Source of the DNA: Hyalella azteca
Lineage: Eukaryota > Arthropoda > Malacostraca > Amphipoda > Hyalellidae
DNA length: 64,000 nt
Assembly (NCBI RefSeq): GCF_000764305.2
Contig: NW_025936638.1
Location: 1 to 64,000 of the forward strand
Reading direction: 5' to 3'
This document shows positions 1 through 24,960 of this stretch, piece after piece. The notes under the pieces are model-generated. The model worked only from the letters and a program-made list of their open reading frames with translations. It made no database searches and was not told the origin of the DNA. The stretch's first letter is position 1, and each line of letters opens with the position of its first letter. A program made the position numbers and the translations under genes.

Positions 1-61
1 GTTACATGAGAGGCTCGCTACACGTCACGCGTTACATGAGAGGCTCGCCACACGTCACGCG
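1..61. repeat. Abi: 30-bp tandem repeat copied from the Abi stop-codon region
   Basis: Two copies of a 30-bp unit run directly into the Abi SH3 exon. Each contains, on the minus strand, GAGCCTCTCATGTAA, that is the last four codons plus the stop of the exon at 62-225, followed by a GCGTGACGTG-type spacer. The array is cut by the window edge. Confidence 0.9.
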
Positions 62-11138
<11,077 letters not shown>

Positions 11139-12963
11139 GATGGACACCTATTAATATGAAAAAGTTGCTTTTCTAGAATATGCTGGATAAAGAATAGAAA
11201 AATGAGATTATTAGCAAAAACTTTAAAACAGTTTCTAATAAGTCATAATATTAATAGGACAAAAAGCAATAACAATCGACAGCCGGACAGCGTTCATGAA
11301 GGTACAAGGGCAGGGCGCGTCCAAAAATCGGCTTCCTTTCATCCGTTGTGTAACAGATGAAATGCGGAAAAAGTAGCAGGCTCCGTTTATGCAGACATGC
11401 TAAATAGAAGAATCTAATACATCTTACTCTTCATATGCATGATGCCACTCTCACCAGTTTATAAAATGATAGAATATAAAGCTTTGGTATTAGCTACGTT
11501 TGAGTATAGCTGTGGCAAAACGGTGAATTCAAAGATAATCTAACTAAAACACGAGGCAGTGATATACGTATGCGTGAAAGTAAAGTGTGCGTAAATTCGC
11601 ATCTTTCATCACTTGCTTCAACGTAAGTAGTTAATACTATAATTTAGATGCTAGTCATAAAATAACATCGTCAGAATAAAATTATGTTCTGCTTAAACCT
11701 TTTTCTTCGATATATCGTACTAAGGCTAACATCAGCAGCACGCTAACACTACGTTACTTTGGATGTTCCGTGGAGAAAATACAAACAAAAAATTAGAAAT
11801 CATATTTATTCATAAAAAAAGTCATAATATCGAAATTAGACGTTGCCTTTACGTTCAGCTTGTTTTAATAGCTGCTCCTAGTACAACAAGCGCGTGCTTT
11901 GTAAATATTAACACTTCAAAATTCATCCATTATGGTCAGGCTTACGGTATAGACTGAATTCTGGATTCTCAGTCGTATCAATAACACAAGCAGTGCACGT
12001 TTATTGTACACATAAATACGCAAACGAGAACAATACAATGATAACGGTAGTAATTTTGTTTAACATTTTAAAATGATGCGCTAATAGGGGTTGAACGTCT
12101 TTTATTCAACAGCATAATAATATCCTGAATCTAAATGCTCAAAAATATTCAACCAAACAATCAAAAACATATTGAACATTTCAAAGAATATTGAACACCT
12201 TTTAGTAGACTACCGCAGTAGATGCAACAATTATGAAAACGAATTTTGAAACTGAATACCAGAAAGGAAAAACGAATTAAATATGGAGATGATATTGCTC
12301 AAATAGTGTAAAACTTCAAAGCGTCTTCAAAGAAAGAACAAATTAATTTACTCGGAGTAAAATTTCTACTTCGGATTGTTAGTAACGCAGATTAAATTTC
12401 ATTTGATGAAATTCCGAATAATCTGCTAATGAAGCTCATGATCTAACGAACGGATATATAAATATTCGTTCAAATGAAAAATGACATTTGAATGAGATCG
12501 TACAAAACTGAGGAGAACTGTTGAAAAATGAGACTAAACAATAGGGGGGTTGACAGATACCGATACGTTCTAGCAACGATATTACTGTTGATTTGAAGGA
12601 GCTTTTACCTGATGATACGTCTATGAGTTCAACCTGATGAAAATCGAGATATGCAAGTCTGGTACAGCAATGATTGATTTACTTAAAAATGTTATGAAGA
12701 CTTGGAAAAAAACGAATACATGTTTACCACATGTGCGCTTCAGGTTAATCAATACCAGGTTGACCGGAAAATATAGCAAGGGAGCGTAGTTAAGATAATG
12801 ATGTTAACAAAACAAGGCCTAAATGTATGGCGGGCCATTATCATGTGATCAGTCATGATAGCTATAAAATAGAAACTGCAACCTGGTATAGATTAAATCA
12901 AGAAACGGGACTTCCACTCAACACAACTCTAGAGATCATAGCAGATAACGAACTGGAGGGATT
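11139..12963. other. Abi 5' region / LSM6 3' region, no coding sequence
   Basis: On the minus strand ATTAATAG/GTGTCC just before the Abi ATG looks like a splice acceptor, so the 5' UTR is probably split and the Abi promoter lies further right. No promoter motif was pinned down. The right part would hold the LSM6 3' UTR. Confidence 0.5.
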
Positions 12964-13657
12964 CTAAGCCACACGTCGTTTCTGAGTCGAGATGTAAAGA
13001 ACGTTATTGCCACGGATGAAAGCGTCGCCATATTTGTTCTTGAGTTGACCGTTCATATATTCTTCGGTCTGCTCAAGAGCGATGTTCATATAACCGTCCA
13101 AACACGCCAGCACACCTGCGACAACAACACAAGGCTCTCAATCAATGTTCACAAGACTAATTCAAAGGCTTTTAACCCTCTACCGCCGCATGTCACTCTC
13201 CGTAAACATAACTTTCAATTAAAATTATACGATAACTATTGAGTGTAGCAACCTGAGGACGTTTGTACGCAACAGAGAACATTTTAAAGTTGTATGTTGC
13301 GGCAACTATTAGTGCAAGTCATTTTGCGCTCACTAGGACGTCTTCTTTCGGAGAGTAGGCTTGTGACAATATTGCTCAGGTTACTCATGGCAGGCGGTAG
13401 AGGGTTAAGTAAGGGAAAAAGTGGCTTTCGCTTTACAGTAGCAGTACTACAGCCATCGAGGTGGCAATTTGATTCATACGATTCATTTGAGGCTAGAAAT
13501 AAAATCTGTAAAAACTGATGAGTACTATTTCAAATTTGTTCCCAGTGAAGAAGTACTGCTGCGTACCTCTGTAATCTACGCCGGAGTTCAACTTCACCAC
13601 TACAGGGCGACCGATGATTTGCTGCAGGAACTCATTGGGGGTTTGACGGCGATTCAT
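12964..13657 (-). CDS. LSM6: U6 snRNA-associated Sm-like protein LSm6
   Basis: LSm6 is one of the seven proteins of the LSm2-8 ring that binds the 3' end of U6 snRNA, and of the cytoplasmic LSm1-7 ring in mRNA decay. Exon 1 (13657-13567) encodes MNRRQTPNEFLQQIIGR, then VVVKLNSGVDYRG (Sm1 motif); exon 2 (13115-12964) gives LACLDGYMNIALEQTEEY, then KNKYGDAFIRGNNVLYIS (Sm2 motif, RGNNV) and ends QKRRVA before TAG. The junction is phase 1, AGAG/GTACGC to GTCGCAG/GT. The total is 243 nt or 80 residues, the same length as the human protein. It lies between Abi and PWP2, all on the minus strand. Confidence 0.97.
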
Positions 13658-14290
13658 TGTTCAAGTATCTTACTGTTCAAACCACAAGAAAAAGCACAGA
13701 ATATTTACCTGTAACAAAAAAAATTTTCAAAGTATGGCGTATTCCAAAAATGACTAGCTGCATAGTACCTCGCGCAGGCTACAAGGATTTCTTTCTAAAA
13801 GCAGGAGATGAAATTTAATCCAAGAGAAACGGAAAGTAGCGAGGGCACCGTGGAGCAATATTATTTACCTACAGATATTAGGTAAAATTATTATCAGCAA
13901 GAATTAAATCAGATTCATTTTCTATTCGAGTAAGAGTGCAGACTCGTTGGCAAAACTCTAACCCAGGACTAATATTCGTGTTCATTTTTGTTACACTACT
14001 AATTAATTCATCGCAGTTTATCCACGCCAAGAATGGGCAGTTCTCCAGTAGATTACTTATTAATGTTACACAACAGATCGGAGCGCAGCCGAGGGCTTGT
14101 TAGGTCCCTGAACACCGAGCAGATGAGAACAGCTCAGTGCTTCCTGCGGCATCACGTCATAAATTAAAATAACGACTGTCATATGATAACACGAGCCCAT
14201 CCACAAAATGTACAAAAAAGTAGAGGGCACATCATTGATGCAAATCAGGATATTTTGAGGAAACTGAAACGACCTAACATGAGAATTCTT
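13658..14290. other. LSM6 upstream / PWP2 3' flank
   Basis: About 630 bp separate LSM6 from the PWP2 stop. It must hold the LSM6 5' UTR and promoter and the PWP2 3' UTR. No TATA box or unambiguous poly(A) signal could be assigned. Confidence 0.5.
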
Positions 14291-17200
14291 TTACTCCACG
14301 ATTTCAGCGATCTCAGAGCTAGAATCAGACTCGAATTCGGAGAGCAACTGATCATCTTCAGATAGAGATTCACTGCCTTCTTCTTCACTGGGGTCTTCGT
14401 CCATCGGTTCCTCAGTTTCATCGCTCACGCTATTCGGCGGTTTTTCCTCCTGTTTACATGCGTTCTGGCGACTTCTGTGCTCGAGGACGGCTCCTTGTTG
14501 TCTCAAGTACGATAATGTGTACTCGTTAGCCGCGCACCTGCAAACAAGCACAAAAATGGTCATAAAATATAGGAGAAAATGAGGCGACATAGAGACGCAA
14601 GGACAGCTGACAAAGTCAGGCTATCTGATTGGCAAGAATGTCGGTCTCCCGACCAAACTGCACTTGACTAATAATAATAAGGATAAGTCTTATTGGGCAA
14701 GCTTGCCTGCGCTCTGTCATGACTTGAAGTTTCCCAACATTAAGTTATGATACTCACAGTTTACTGAGGGAAGTGTGGTGGTAGTTGAGGGCTCTCTGCA
14801 GAGCGTTGATGGCAGACATGAGCTGCGGGGCTCTTGGCTTAAGAGAGCGGCCGTGAAGATAGAGCACCTGTCGCGTCCACCGCGCGTACAGCCCCACATG
14901 CCTGGTGCTCTCCAGACCCTGGGCGAGGTACAGGAGGAGACCTTCTACGTATAGTGGAGCTAGGCCCGTCAACACCACGTTCACTGGGTGAGTTGGAAAC
15001 ACGGAAACCGATGAGCACAATTTCGTGTGATAGCCACCAGATATGCATAAATAATTAACACAATGCATTTTATTGGACACAAGTTCAAAGTGGACAAAAC
15101 TGACAAGCGCACTAATCGCTGGAACAATGAATCTCTGATATTCAATATAGAAAACGTCGATACAGTGAAGGCTTGCATATAAAATGAAAAGGCACGAACA
15201 AATGAACATTCAAGTTCAAAACTAATTTAGTGTTATTTGAAGGCCGCGAAGATACCAACAGTTTAGCTGTACCTTGTGAGCAGCTGCAAAAATTTGGAAA
15301 AAATTTACTGAAAAAAGTTAAAAATTTAACCATAACTCCTGAGGAGGTTACAGAAGTCCGTGCAAGATCACAAGTTATCGAATAGTCTACTTGATAATAG
15401 CATACCGGATTGCTATGCTATAAAAAAGAAGATATTTCACTATGAAGGCTGTCTCACTCACTTGCATCAACAGGGATGGACTCGAGCACCTCTTGCTTTA
15501 TTGAGCTGATGTTCAGCTTGATGGCCATCATCAGCGCTGTGAAAAAAATTCATTGATATTTAAGAAATGATACTAGGAAAAAATATAATTTGTGGCCTCT
15601 TGAAAAATAAATATTTATGTTAAGTAAAGTGATAAGCAATTTACCCATAAGCCTGGAGTCAATCCATAAACAACACCTAGAAGTCTTAAAATGATTTTTT
15701 GAACCTCTGCTCTTGATGAGCAATTTGCGTAAAAACCTATAGCGCGATTTAATCGTAAATCTTATAAAGAAAATTTTTACCGCTACATGCAAGGCAGTTA
15801 ATGCGTTAAAACATGAAAAGACTGATTTGTAAGTGATAGAGATGGATGAAGCACTCACCCATGCCCCACTCCTGACGCTGCAGTTTCCTTCTGACAGCGG
15901 TAGGTGTGTTGTCCACGTCTAGACTGACGGGGTCAAAGAGCCAGTCTGTGTCCTGCGAGTATATGAGGAGCCCCTCTGTGCAACACACCACAAAACTACG
16001 ACCTGGAAAACAAAAGCAAACTTCAACAAATCGGAAGAAACCCAACGGGCATAATGGTTCAAATCTCTTGCATTCGAGTACATTTGAGAACAATTAATAA
16101 GACCGCCACGTACTGGATGCAATGGATATCACGGTACCTGAAAAAATGTTCCTTTCAAGATACTGTAACAGCCGAACAAGAAAAGCACATCTTTATTAAC
16201 AAAACAGAAAAAGCTAGGTTTTTCATGCCATTTTCACCCTCAGCCGAAAATAATATGGGATAAATGCGAAAGTGTATTACTATTGTTTATATCCACAGAA
16301 CGTTTCTATCCGTGAGAGAAATCAAGCTGAACTTTAACACAACTCGATTCTTCAACTCGAGTGCTTGTTACATGCTGAGTAGAACAAACCAGTGGGTGCG
16401 AAGGCAAGTCCAGTGACGAGGACCTCAGCTCTGAAGGCCCTGAGGGACTTGTCGCCCTTGGCAACGCCGGGCAGCTTGATGCCGCGATCAGCAGTCACCT
16501 CTGAGCGGTCTGGCCGGCGCTCCACGGTGCGCAAGTTGATGCCGTTGTAAGCTGTGCTAAATCTGTCGTACACCCCCTGATAACAAAAATGCAGCTTTAA
16601 ATGATAAAGCGGTAGCTGATCGGCAAGTTTATTTACATTAGATAAAATCAATGACTGAATTGCTCACAATTATCAAATTTAAACTCACCAGAGCTCCATC
16701 AAAGGTGCGATTCTTTGTGATTCTGAACTTCTTGAGAAGGAGCTGCTGAGCGGCGCTGTACACACACACGAATTTGCTCTCACCTCCAGCTATGAGCTGA
16801 AGACCGTCACTAGAATAACAAAATACGCGAAAATACCTGCAAGCAAAGGTCCAAAACAGTTAAAACGTAAAATAGTAGTCCAGAAACAATAATCTTGTTG
16901 ATATTTGAGAACCATGGCTGTAGCACACACTTTGAAATGTGACCTATGTGGTCAAATATAAACTTTTGTATTATTACAACCAACACTTGGGTAAAACCTG
17001 CCAAAAAGACACTGACAACCAACTGAATAATCTAAGTTCCACGAGTAAATGTCATCAAGTGAAGAAACACATCAGTATCATCTGCCAGATTCAAAAGCCA
17101 GCAAAGCCCACTTTGCAAGCTGCGTCTTCTCGGCTGTGATCTTGTCATGGTCTTTCCTGGCGAGACCCAGGTCCCGGCGACCCTCGATGCAGCCCTCGTG

Positions 17201-20200
17201 CGCGGCGGTGTTCGTGTTGAACATGTTCAGCTGGCCGTCCATGGTGCTCACGCACACCTGCTCCCCGTCTGGACGTAGCTGCACGCACACTCCTGGCCAA
17301 CACATAATAAACTTTAATACGCAATGTTTACTTTTTGTTAGGCAAGTAAACCAACTGAAAAATGCAAACAGGACAGGCAATATTGTTAAAATAATATACG
17401 CGTACAGCGTAGATCGATTTTTTTTCTATTCTCAGGCAGTTGCAGTGAACGAGGATTTAAGAGAAAGAACATAGAAAAACATATTTTTTTTTTAATTCAG
17501 CTGCTAACTGAACAGCATCGTTCATAGTGGATAAAAAAGCAATAGATGTAACCGCTAAGGAGAAGGACTTATTTTTGTGCTGACGGATGTTTAATGCGGT
17601 TCTTGTGCCATGATTAAAGAAACATGGAAACCAGACACTTTTGCACCCAACTATTGAAACCAAAGAGACAAGATGAGCAAAACAAAACACGAGAATGTTG
17701 GGACTGCGAATTATCCAACTAAAGTTCAGGAGTTCAGTGATGAAACTAGTGAGTGTTGAGTCCGCCAAATATCCAAAAGAATTCAGAGGTTCAGTAAAGC
17801 CACTAGTGGGTGCTGAACCATGCTAATATCTAGAGGAAATCAGAAGCTTAGTGAAAATATATTGTGCGGTATGCCCACTTAATACCCAGAGAAAATCTAA
17901 GGTTCAATGAAGGTACTAATGTTAGAGTGTGAAGGTGGTTTGGTCGAGCGTCTGACCATCAGAATGGAGGTCGATGGTCTCCCTGGCCGAGGAGGTGTTG
18001 ATGCTGTCCCAGAGCTTGAGGGAGCCGTCGAGCGCCGTCGACGCCAGGAAGCTGCTCCCTGTCACCGCTGAGAAGCAGACGCTCGTCACGGGGCCTTTAT
18101 GGCCACTCAGCACCTGAACAACAGAGTTTCATTTTATTGCGAAGGCCTTAGTTAGCAAAACTCACTAACTACTTCACTTGAGAAGCTTTAAGGGTTTCCT
18201 TGTTGTTTACATACCGTCTAAATCAGTGGGTAGTAGATACCAAGTTGGGTTTCATATGCCAAAATGTATCATGAATTTATACTTCAATTTACAAATTTAA
18301 AATTTTGCCCCTCGTAGCAATCAATACTGACGGAGCAAGTATTGATCACACTAAATAACTATCAGTAATCGTGGATTCTACCTCGCATGAACACTAGTCA
18401 CAGATGAGCAAAATTCTCACACACAAATCAATTGTACAGTCTAAGTTAAAATTGCATAAAATTAAAGGATCATGTCTAACAAAGCGATTAATTACCTCCA
18501 GCAAGGATCCCAGTTTTAATGACCAGATGTAGATCTGATGAGAGTCTTTGCCACCAGCCGCCACGAGTTCACCAGACGAGTCGACAGCAAGGCACGTGAA
18601 CTGCGTTGCTCTCGGTGACGTGAGCGTCTTGAAGTTTCGATATCTCGTCAGATCAAACGCCCGCACCGTGCCTGAACATTGCAAATAAACATAGAAATCC
18701 CTTCTAAGACCTCATTATCCAATGTATCGTAAGACACAGATGACAGCAAGTTAAATCTTGCTTGACATCCAAATGCCTGCAGCACCGCGCCTTGATATTT
18801 CAAATAAACATAGAAATGACTTATGAAGCCTCATTATTAAGTCTATTATACAACACAGTTACGAACAATTCTAACCTTGCAGAAAGTCCTAATGCCAGGA
18901 CTCGACTCAAAATCTAAATAGCAAATAAATAAATTCGGGAAATTTTGTAGATTACATTACTGATGTAATCTACATTACATTACTGATGAGGAATTAGAAA
19001 CTGAATCAAGAGTCAAGACGTCACGAAAATAGCTTTACTGTCGTCAAGGATGCGTTAGGGCGCTCAAGCACTTCTATCAGGCACTATGGCTCCACCTTAT
19101 AACAATAGAAAGATCAGTCGCATTTCAGTGCAGCTAGTTAAAAATCGAAAGTTCTATGGAAGTAACTAATTGGTACAATGGAAACTATTGGCATATCACA
19201 CACCTCGATTACTCAATGATACAAGATTATTCTAAATGATGGACCTAATTTATTAAATTTCTACCATTCAAAATGAATAATTTATGCACCAATGGAAAGA
19301 GAAAGGTTCTAAATTCGTTTTACATATTTATAAATGTTCAATATGTATCTTTGTACCACCTTATTTATAAATGTTCAATATGTTATGAGCGTTGGGTATG
19401 GCGCATAGGAAATGAAGACCAGGCTTTACACTTCTTGCCAAGAACCGTGCTATCACTGCTACGGTGCACTCAGTAACAGAAGATATGCTTTCTCGTGTGT
19501 GGGACGAGTTTGGCTACCGTTTAGATGTTTGCCGAGCAGCACAAGATAGACATCTTGAAAATTTACATAATGTAAAAAAACTTTGAATCTTTCTCTTGCC
19601 ATTTGTGTATAAATTATTCATTTTGAATTTATACTTGAATACGAACTTATTAAATTGAGTCAATCGTAATAATAAGCCTGGATATTAAAGAGTGACAAAC
19701 GAACCATCTTCTGAGGAGGACAGCACAGCTGCACCAGACTGTGTGAAGGCGATACCAGTGATGGGGGCGGTGTGCTCACTGAACGTCACGAAGCAAAAGG
19801 AAGACGTGGTGCACCATAACTTTACCTGCAAACAAATGTTACCTTGAAAATACGAAAATAAAATGGCTCCGAAATGTTATTTTGAAGGCAATTTCATGCA
19901 GTCAGAAGCGATAATTTCAGTCGTCGTACAAAAAAAAAAGTTTATGATCAATTGCTAATGAACAACGTTTTCATTAATTTTAAAAGCACAGTTGTTTTTT
20001 TGTGTTGCACAACATTACTTAATCAAAATTTGTAACACATATAAAAGATTTGGTGATGGGACAGACTTATTTACCAATGCTCAAAAATTTCAATACTAGG
20101 TTATCACAGCATAAGCATTTTGGTAGAATCGAGTGAACAAAATAGTTTAACAAACTTTGCAAGAAATAAATATGGCATCATCAACAAGCACAATGCAACA

Positions 20201-23200
20201 CGAAGTGCAGACTAACCATGCAGTCTTCTCCTCCGCTAGCAAGACGAGAGCCATCAGGACTGTAGGCGACGACACTCATGCTCTTGCGATGTCCCTGCAT
20301 GTCAGGAACAAGTCAGAAAGGCGCTCCACACAAGCTTGACATGGTAGCGTTTGAATATAAAAAACAGCTATTGCATTGCGCATCTAAATTGTGCTTAAAT
20401 TATTAACATTCATTGGGAACATTAAAATAGTAAATAAACATAATTCAACTTTATTACAATTATTTAAAAAGCAAGCAGCTCAAGTTAAAATTGTGAAAAA
20501 AGTCTATGTGTAGTATGTAGCCTAAGTTTTTTCCATCAGGAAGAGTGGGCAGAATTGTTTCAAACGTATTAACTAGAAGAATATTTTGCAGAAACTAAAA
20601 GAATATTGGGCAGAGTTTGACCTGCTGCTTGAGTTTATAAGTTTCACTGCGCAGCTCCCACACCAGCAGCTGCCCAGCGTCTGCTACACCGAGGGCCAGC
20701 CAGTCCGCTGTGAGGTTCAGCGCCACGCTGCTGATCACCTGAACAAAAATACCATCATAATCATAAAAGAATTTACAGCTAAACAAGAATAGACTAACTG
20801 GTCGTTCAATGCCTTAAAATAACCATTATTCTGTGCTGGCACATGTCTCGAAAACGCACTCGAAATTTACAGCAGGAATTTACTTAGAAAATTGCAATTG
20901 CCTCTCGAAATACACAATGCATCAGAATATATTATGACATTGTTCAAGATTTTATACTACCCAGTTAGCATATATCAAGCTTACCTCATATCAACTGAAA
21001 GCAGAAGATGGCTAGAAATTCCAAACAGTTTATTTTTAACAATAAGTTACACTTTTTATAGATATTATTTTCGTGGTCATGTAAGTACTCGTATAAAATA
21101 GAGATTCATTTAATACACTAAATACTGCAAGTTTAGTTCCCGTTTAGTTAACACTTAAGGACAGTGTTTGCTCAGTTGATTCACTCAATACACTGAAAAC
21201 TGCAAATTCATTCCACATTTACAATTTTTAATCACATTGAGTTAATACATAAGAAAGTATTAGCTCACTTGGCTGGAGACATTAAGTGAGTGTAGCACGG
21301 AGCAGTCGTCGCTGGTGTCCATGACAGCAAAGTCACCGGTGTCGCAGGCAACCACCAGCAGCTTAGACAAGCCGTGGTAGCAGGTCGCCGTGACGCCTGC
21401 CGTGGCACGACGCGCGGTCTTATTTTCGTCATCATTGCTGAGGGCGAGGAGTGCTGCTGAGGTCGTGTCAGGAGCCGAGCCTGCCTGAGGCGCCTCCAGG
21501 TGCAGGAGTGTGACAATAGAACGCCGGTAATCACAGTGGAAGTCCAGCCAAGCTGTAAACATGACAATTAATCATTAAATATTACTGAATTCCGGCCTAA
21601 ATGGAAATGAGAATAGATATATAATCAATGTAATTTTTCACTGGGGGAAAGTATTAATAATACTGAAGAAAACATTCAATGAGGTTGTTATGATACATTT
21701 TGCGGGTACATACAGATTGTTTTACACTTTGAAGCTTTTTAATTCAATGCTTTGGATCAAGAAGCACGCTTTGGAGGCATTGTATATGATCATAGTAACA
21801 CAAAAAAAAGTTTCTCAAATACTTTGCTGAGAAGCAAATCAGAGAGATATGAACTGCAAATGATTCAATAAATAAACATCCATATCAGGCTAGTTTAAGC
21901 TAGCGGAATTATTCAGTCTTTTTCGGCATCTTCTAGGAAAATTTCTGAGTACAAAATCCCCCAAAATGCGGAGGAATTTCTGCAAGAAATAAAACCATAC
22001 ATAACAATTTTTCACCTTGGCTTCATAATTGAATTCTAAACTTGTAGTTGTTTCGTGCATGCACGTGACGATCACTATAATACACGTGACTCTATAATGC
22101 AGGAGACCTGCAAGTTTTACTTACTATTTTCAACAGGATGTTCTTTCTTCCAAGTTTCGTAATCCTCGCAGTGTTCTGCTTGTAGCATTTCTTTAAGACG
22201 TTTCCTTTCATCTTCTCTTGATTTTAAAACTTTCTCATGAAGCTCATCAGGATTAAGATTGCACTTGTAGCGAAGAATGTTACCACTTTTGGTGATCTGT
22301 TCAAAAATGCTACATCTTAACCAAGATTCAGCACATAGAAAGTAAAAATTTTTTTAAAATGGAGCATTTTAAAAGTTTTTCATCCGATGGCACTGACTTT
22401 TTGTATTACTACATATTGCAAACTTTTATTGAGGGAAATAACACAACAGGACTCACTTTTTGTGGGGTACAGTGATAAATCATATAAGAATAACACTGAA
22501 TTTTTATTTGAGATAATTTCACCAATTAAAATCTCAGTGAATAAATGACATGATCATAATATAGAAAAATAAATACAACCTCTGCCATAATGACAGTCAG
22601 CTATTGTTGAAGGCCATTTGCAACCAATTTATTTATTTCTTACCATTCTGAATGCCATATATAAAATTTTTTTAAGTGAAATTAAAGTCAAAGAACAAAA
22701 GCTTATGTTCAGGCATGTCTTTAGTCATCATTACTGTAATATTCAATGAACTATCCACACAATATTTTGTCAAGTTCTATACAAAATTCTCATACTTGAA
22801 TACAAAATCCATTTGTACAGTCATCTCTACTCAGCTTATTTCTAGAGCTGAAACCTACGGTATTTATCCACACAGTTTGTGACCTCACCACATAAATTCC
22901 ATACGAGTTGTTAATGAAGTGAACTCCTCTGATAGGGTAGCTGCCAGAGCTCAGCTCCACCACCTGTCGTCCTATGTCCATGAGCTTTACAGGCACCACT
23001 CTCGTCACCGAGTCTTTGCTGCCAAATACCAACAATCTGCAACACATATATTCCTTTATTAAAATAATCAATTTACCACAGTACAGAAAAAGCTTACATA
23101 AGAAAATCTCTTACAAGAAGAAAATAAAATTATACAATAAAATATCAAACATTGGAGTGCAAATAATGGACAGTTGAGCATAAGAAAAATTTAGGCATTA

Positions 23201-24960
23201 ATACATGTTTCCTAATGTGTAATTAAGTCAATGATGTGAGTTTACCTGGAGTCAAAAGACCAGCTTAAGCAGGTAACATCACTGGTTGCAGCAGGACAAA
23301 CTTTTTCAGTCTCAAATGGATTAAATACTTGACGTTCCATTCCATGACATCGATACATGTGAACTGCGCAAATATAAATAAAATATGAAGCAACAGCTGT
23401 TAACACAACTAATTTATTTTTATTATTGAATAAAATACTAAAGAATAAATTACCACATTAATGACAAACAAGCTAGCTATTTCCTTATTGTGGCCTATTT
23501 AAATAGGATTCATTTGTTTTAACTCTTGATAGACAAATAAAAAATGATGCATACAATCTTGGTGCATTTGCATCCACTTGTTGAGTGGTTCTGCACAAAA
23601 ACTTGGTAGTGACTGTACATTCATTCAAACCAACCAGTAGATGAGTGAGCCACAGCCAAGTATTTGCCATCAGGACTGAAGGACACAGCTCTGATGTGTC
23701 CACGGCAAGCTTTGGTGTAGAGTAAGCGACGTCGCATCACACTGATCATATGGAGATGTCCCACTGTAACACAGTGATAATGAAATTTATTCAGTAAATT
23801 TTAACAATGGTACAAGTTCTAACATTAATAATCCAGTTACTAAGTATAAATATCATTTATGTTTTGCATCATCACATTCAAACAAAATATTGTATGAATT
23901 TTCTTAGCCTTCAATTGACATAAAAGGTTTTCAGGAAATTTTTAGATAGGAGAAATTAAAAAACAATGAAGTTCTAAGTAAACCTTTTCTACTAGGTACT
24001 ATCCAACACCAACAACCATCTGAATTCTAAATGTATACCATATAAACTCACAATCTGTTGCTCCAATTAGAATGAGGCCATTTGGAGATAGTGCCAATGA
24101 TGTGAAGTTTCCACCAACTTCAACGGGAAGGGTGGATGCTCGATCATTTCGCAAGTCATACTGTGTGATTTTATTGCCAACAGGCACATACACTGAGTAG
24201 CCATCCTTGCTGAAGATAATGTCACCTTTGCGGTATATGGTGCCTAGCAGGTTGGAAAACTGAAAAAAATTCAAGTTACTTTCAAGGCTGATTTAAATTT
24301 AGTTAAGCTTGTCTTCAATTCAAGTAATGGCACACCTGGCATGAATTGTAGAGAATTAATACAAGTGTCTATTCTTCTACTCTTAATATGAAATCTGCTA
24401 TTACATTAAAATCTAGGACATGAATTCAGTCTATATATTATCAGCAATCTAATACTTATTCACATTTTTGCTATGATGCAGAGCAATCTTTAACTATTTA
24501 TAAGACAGAGCATACAATTATATGCATAATCAGGAACAGCCTCAGTGAGAAAAACTTTTAACTTTTTGGAAGACTCATATTAGAACTAAGGATAAACAAA
24601 CATTTAAATAAATTCATGTATTATTACAAAATTCATTACTAAAAATCCATACAGAATATTTGACCCACTATATATGATATATTATGAACTCAAACCTTTA
24701 GGAGAATAAATAAAACATTGAGGTTATTATAAATGAAAAATGTAAGGAATTACTCAATGCTAATAAATAGATACCAGCTTTTGACACTCAATATCAACTG
24801 AGTTTGATCCCTTCTCCATGACTCAGAATTTTCACAAGAGAAATTTCCCTTTGAAAAATTCAATGAAAAAAATAAAAAATATAATTTTTCAAGAGAAAAA
24901 TTCATAAGGAGCAGTTGCAGAAATATCTTGAATGATACTCACCTTGAATTGGAAATACAT
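14291..24960 (-). CDS. PWP2: Periodic tryptophan protein 2 (PWP2/UTP1), SSU-processome WD40 protein
   Basis: PWP2 is a UTP-B subunit that binds U3 snoRNP and 5' ETS pre-rRNA during 18S rRNA maturation in the nucleolus. Nineteen exons: 24960-24943 (MYFQFK), 24259-24052 (FSNLLGTIYRKGD), 23763-23635, 23363-23246, 23036-22889, 22296-22125, 21552-21269, 20738-20622, 20294-20217 (GHRKSMSVVAYSPDG), 19825-19705, 18671-18496 (GTVRAFDLTRYRNFKT), 18113-17957, 17292 to about 17088, 16809-16689, 16576-16390, 16002-15859 (TEGLLIYSQDTDWLFDP), 15536-15462, 14983-14758 (PLYVEGLLLYLAQGLE), 14537-14291. The sum is 2931 nt, about 976 residues, slightly longer than human (919). Two WD40 propellers precede the Utp12-type C-terminal domain, then an acidic DE/S tail. 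All junctions are GT-AG and in phase except exon 13/14 (see findings). Confidence 0.95.
17700..17920. repeat. Degenerate about 60-bp tandem repeat in PWP2 intron 12
   Basis: Three to four decayed units of the form AGTTCAG, ACTAGTGRGTGYTGA, AATATCYA and RAATTCAGAGGTTCAG lie next to the 3' end of exon 12. Confidence 0.5.
18663..18900. repeat. PWP2: Duplicated block containing the PWP2 exon 11 acceptor edge
   Basis: GCACCGTGCCTGAACATTGC (exon 11 5' edge plus intron, 18663 on) is echoed about 119 bp later by GCACCGCGCCTTGATATTTC, and both continue CAAATAAACATAGAAAT then CCTCATTAT. The downstream copy is a diverged remnant inside the intron. Confidence 0.7.
21097..21280. repeat. PWP2: Diverged duplication spanning the PWP2 exon 7 donor
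   Basis: Two diverged blocks contain AATACACTRAAWACTGCAA followed by a segment ending GCTCAGTTG or GCTCACTTGG; the second is the real donor of the exon at 21269. The intronic copy lies about 90 bp away. Confidence 0.5.
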
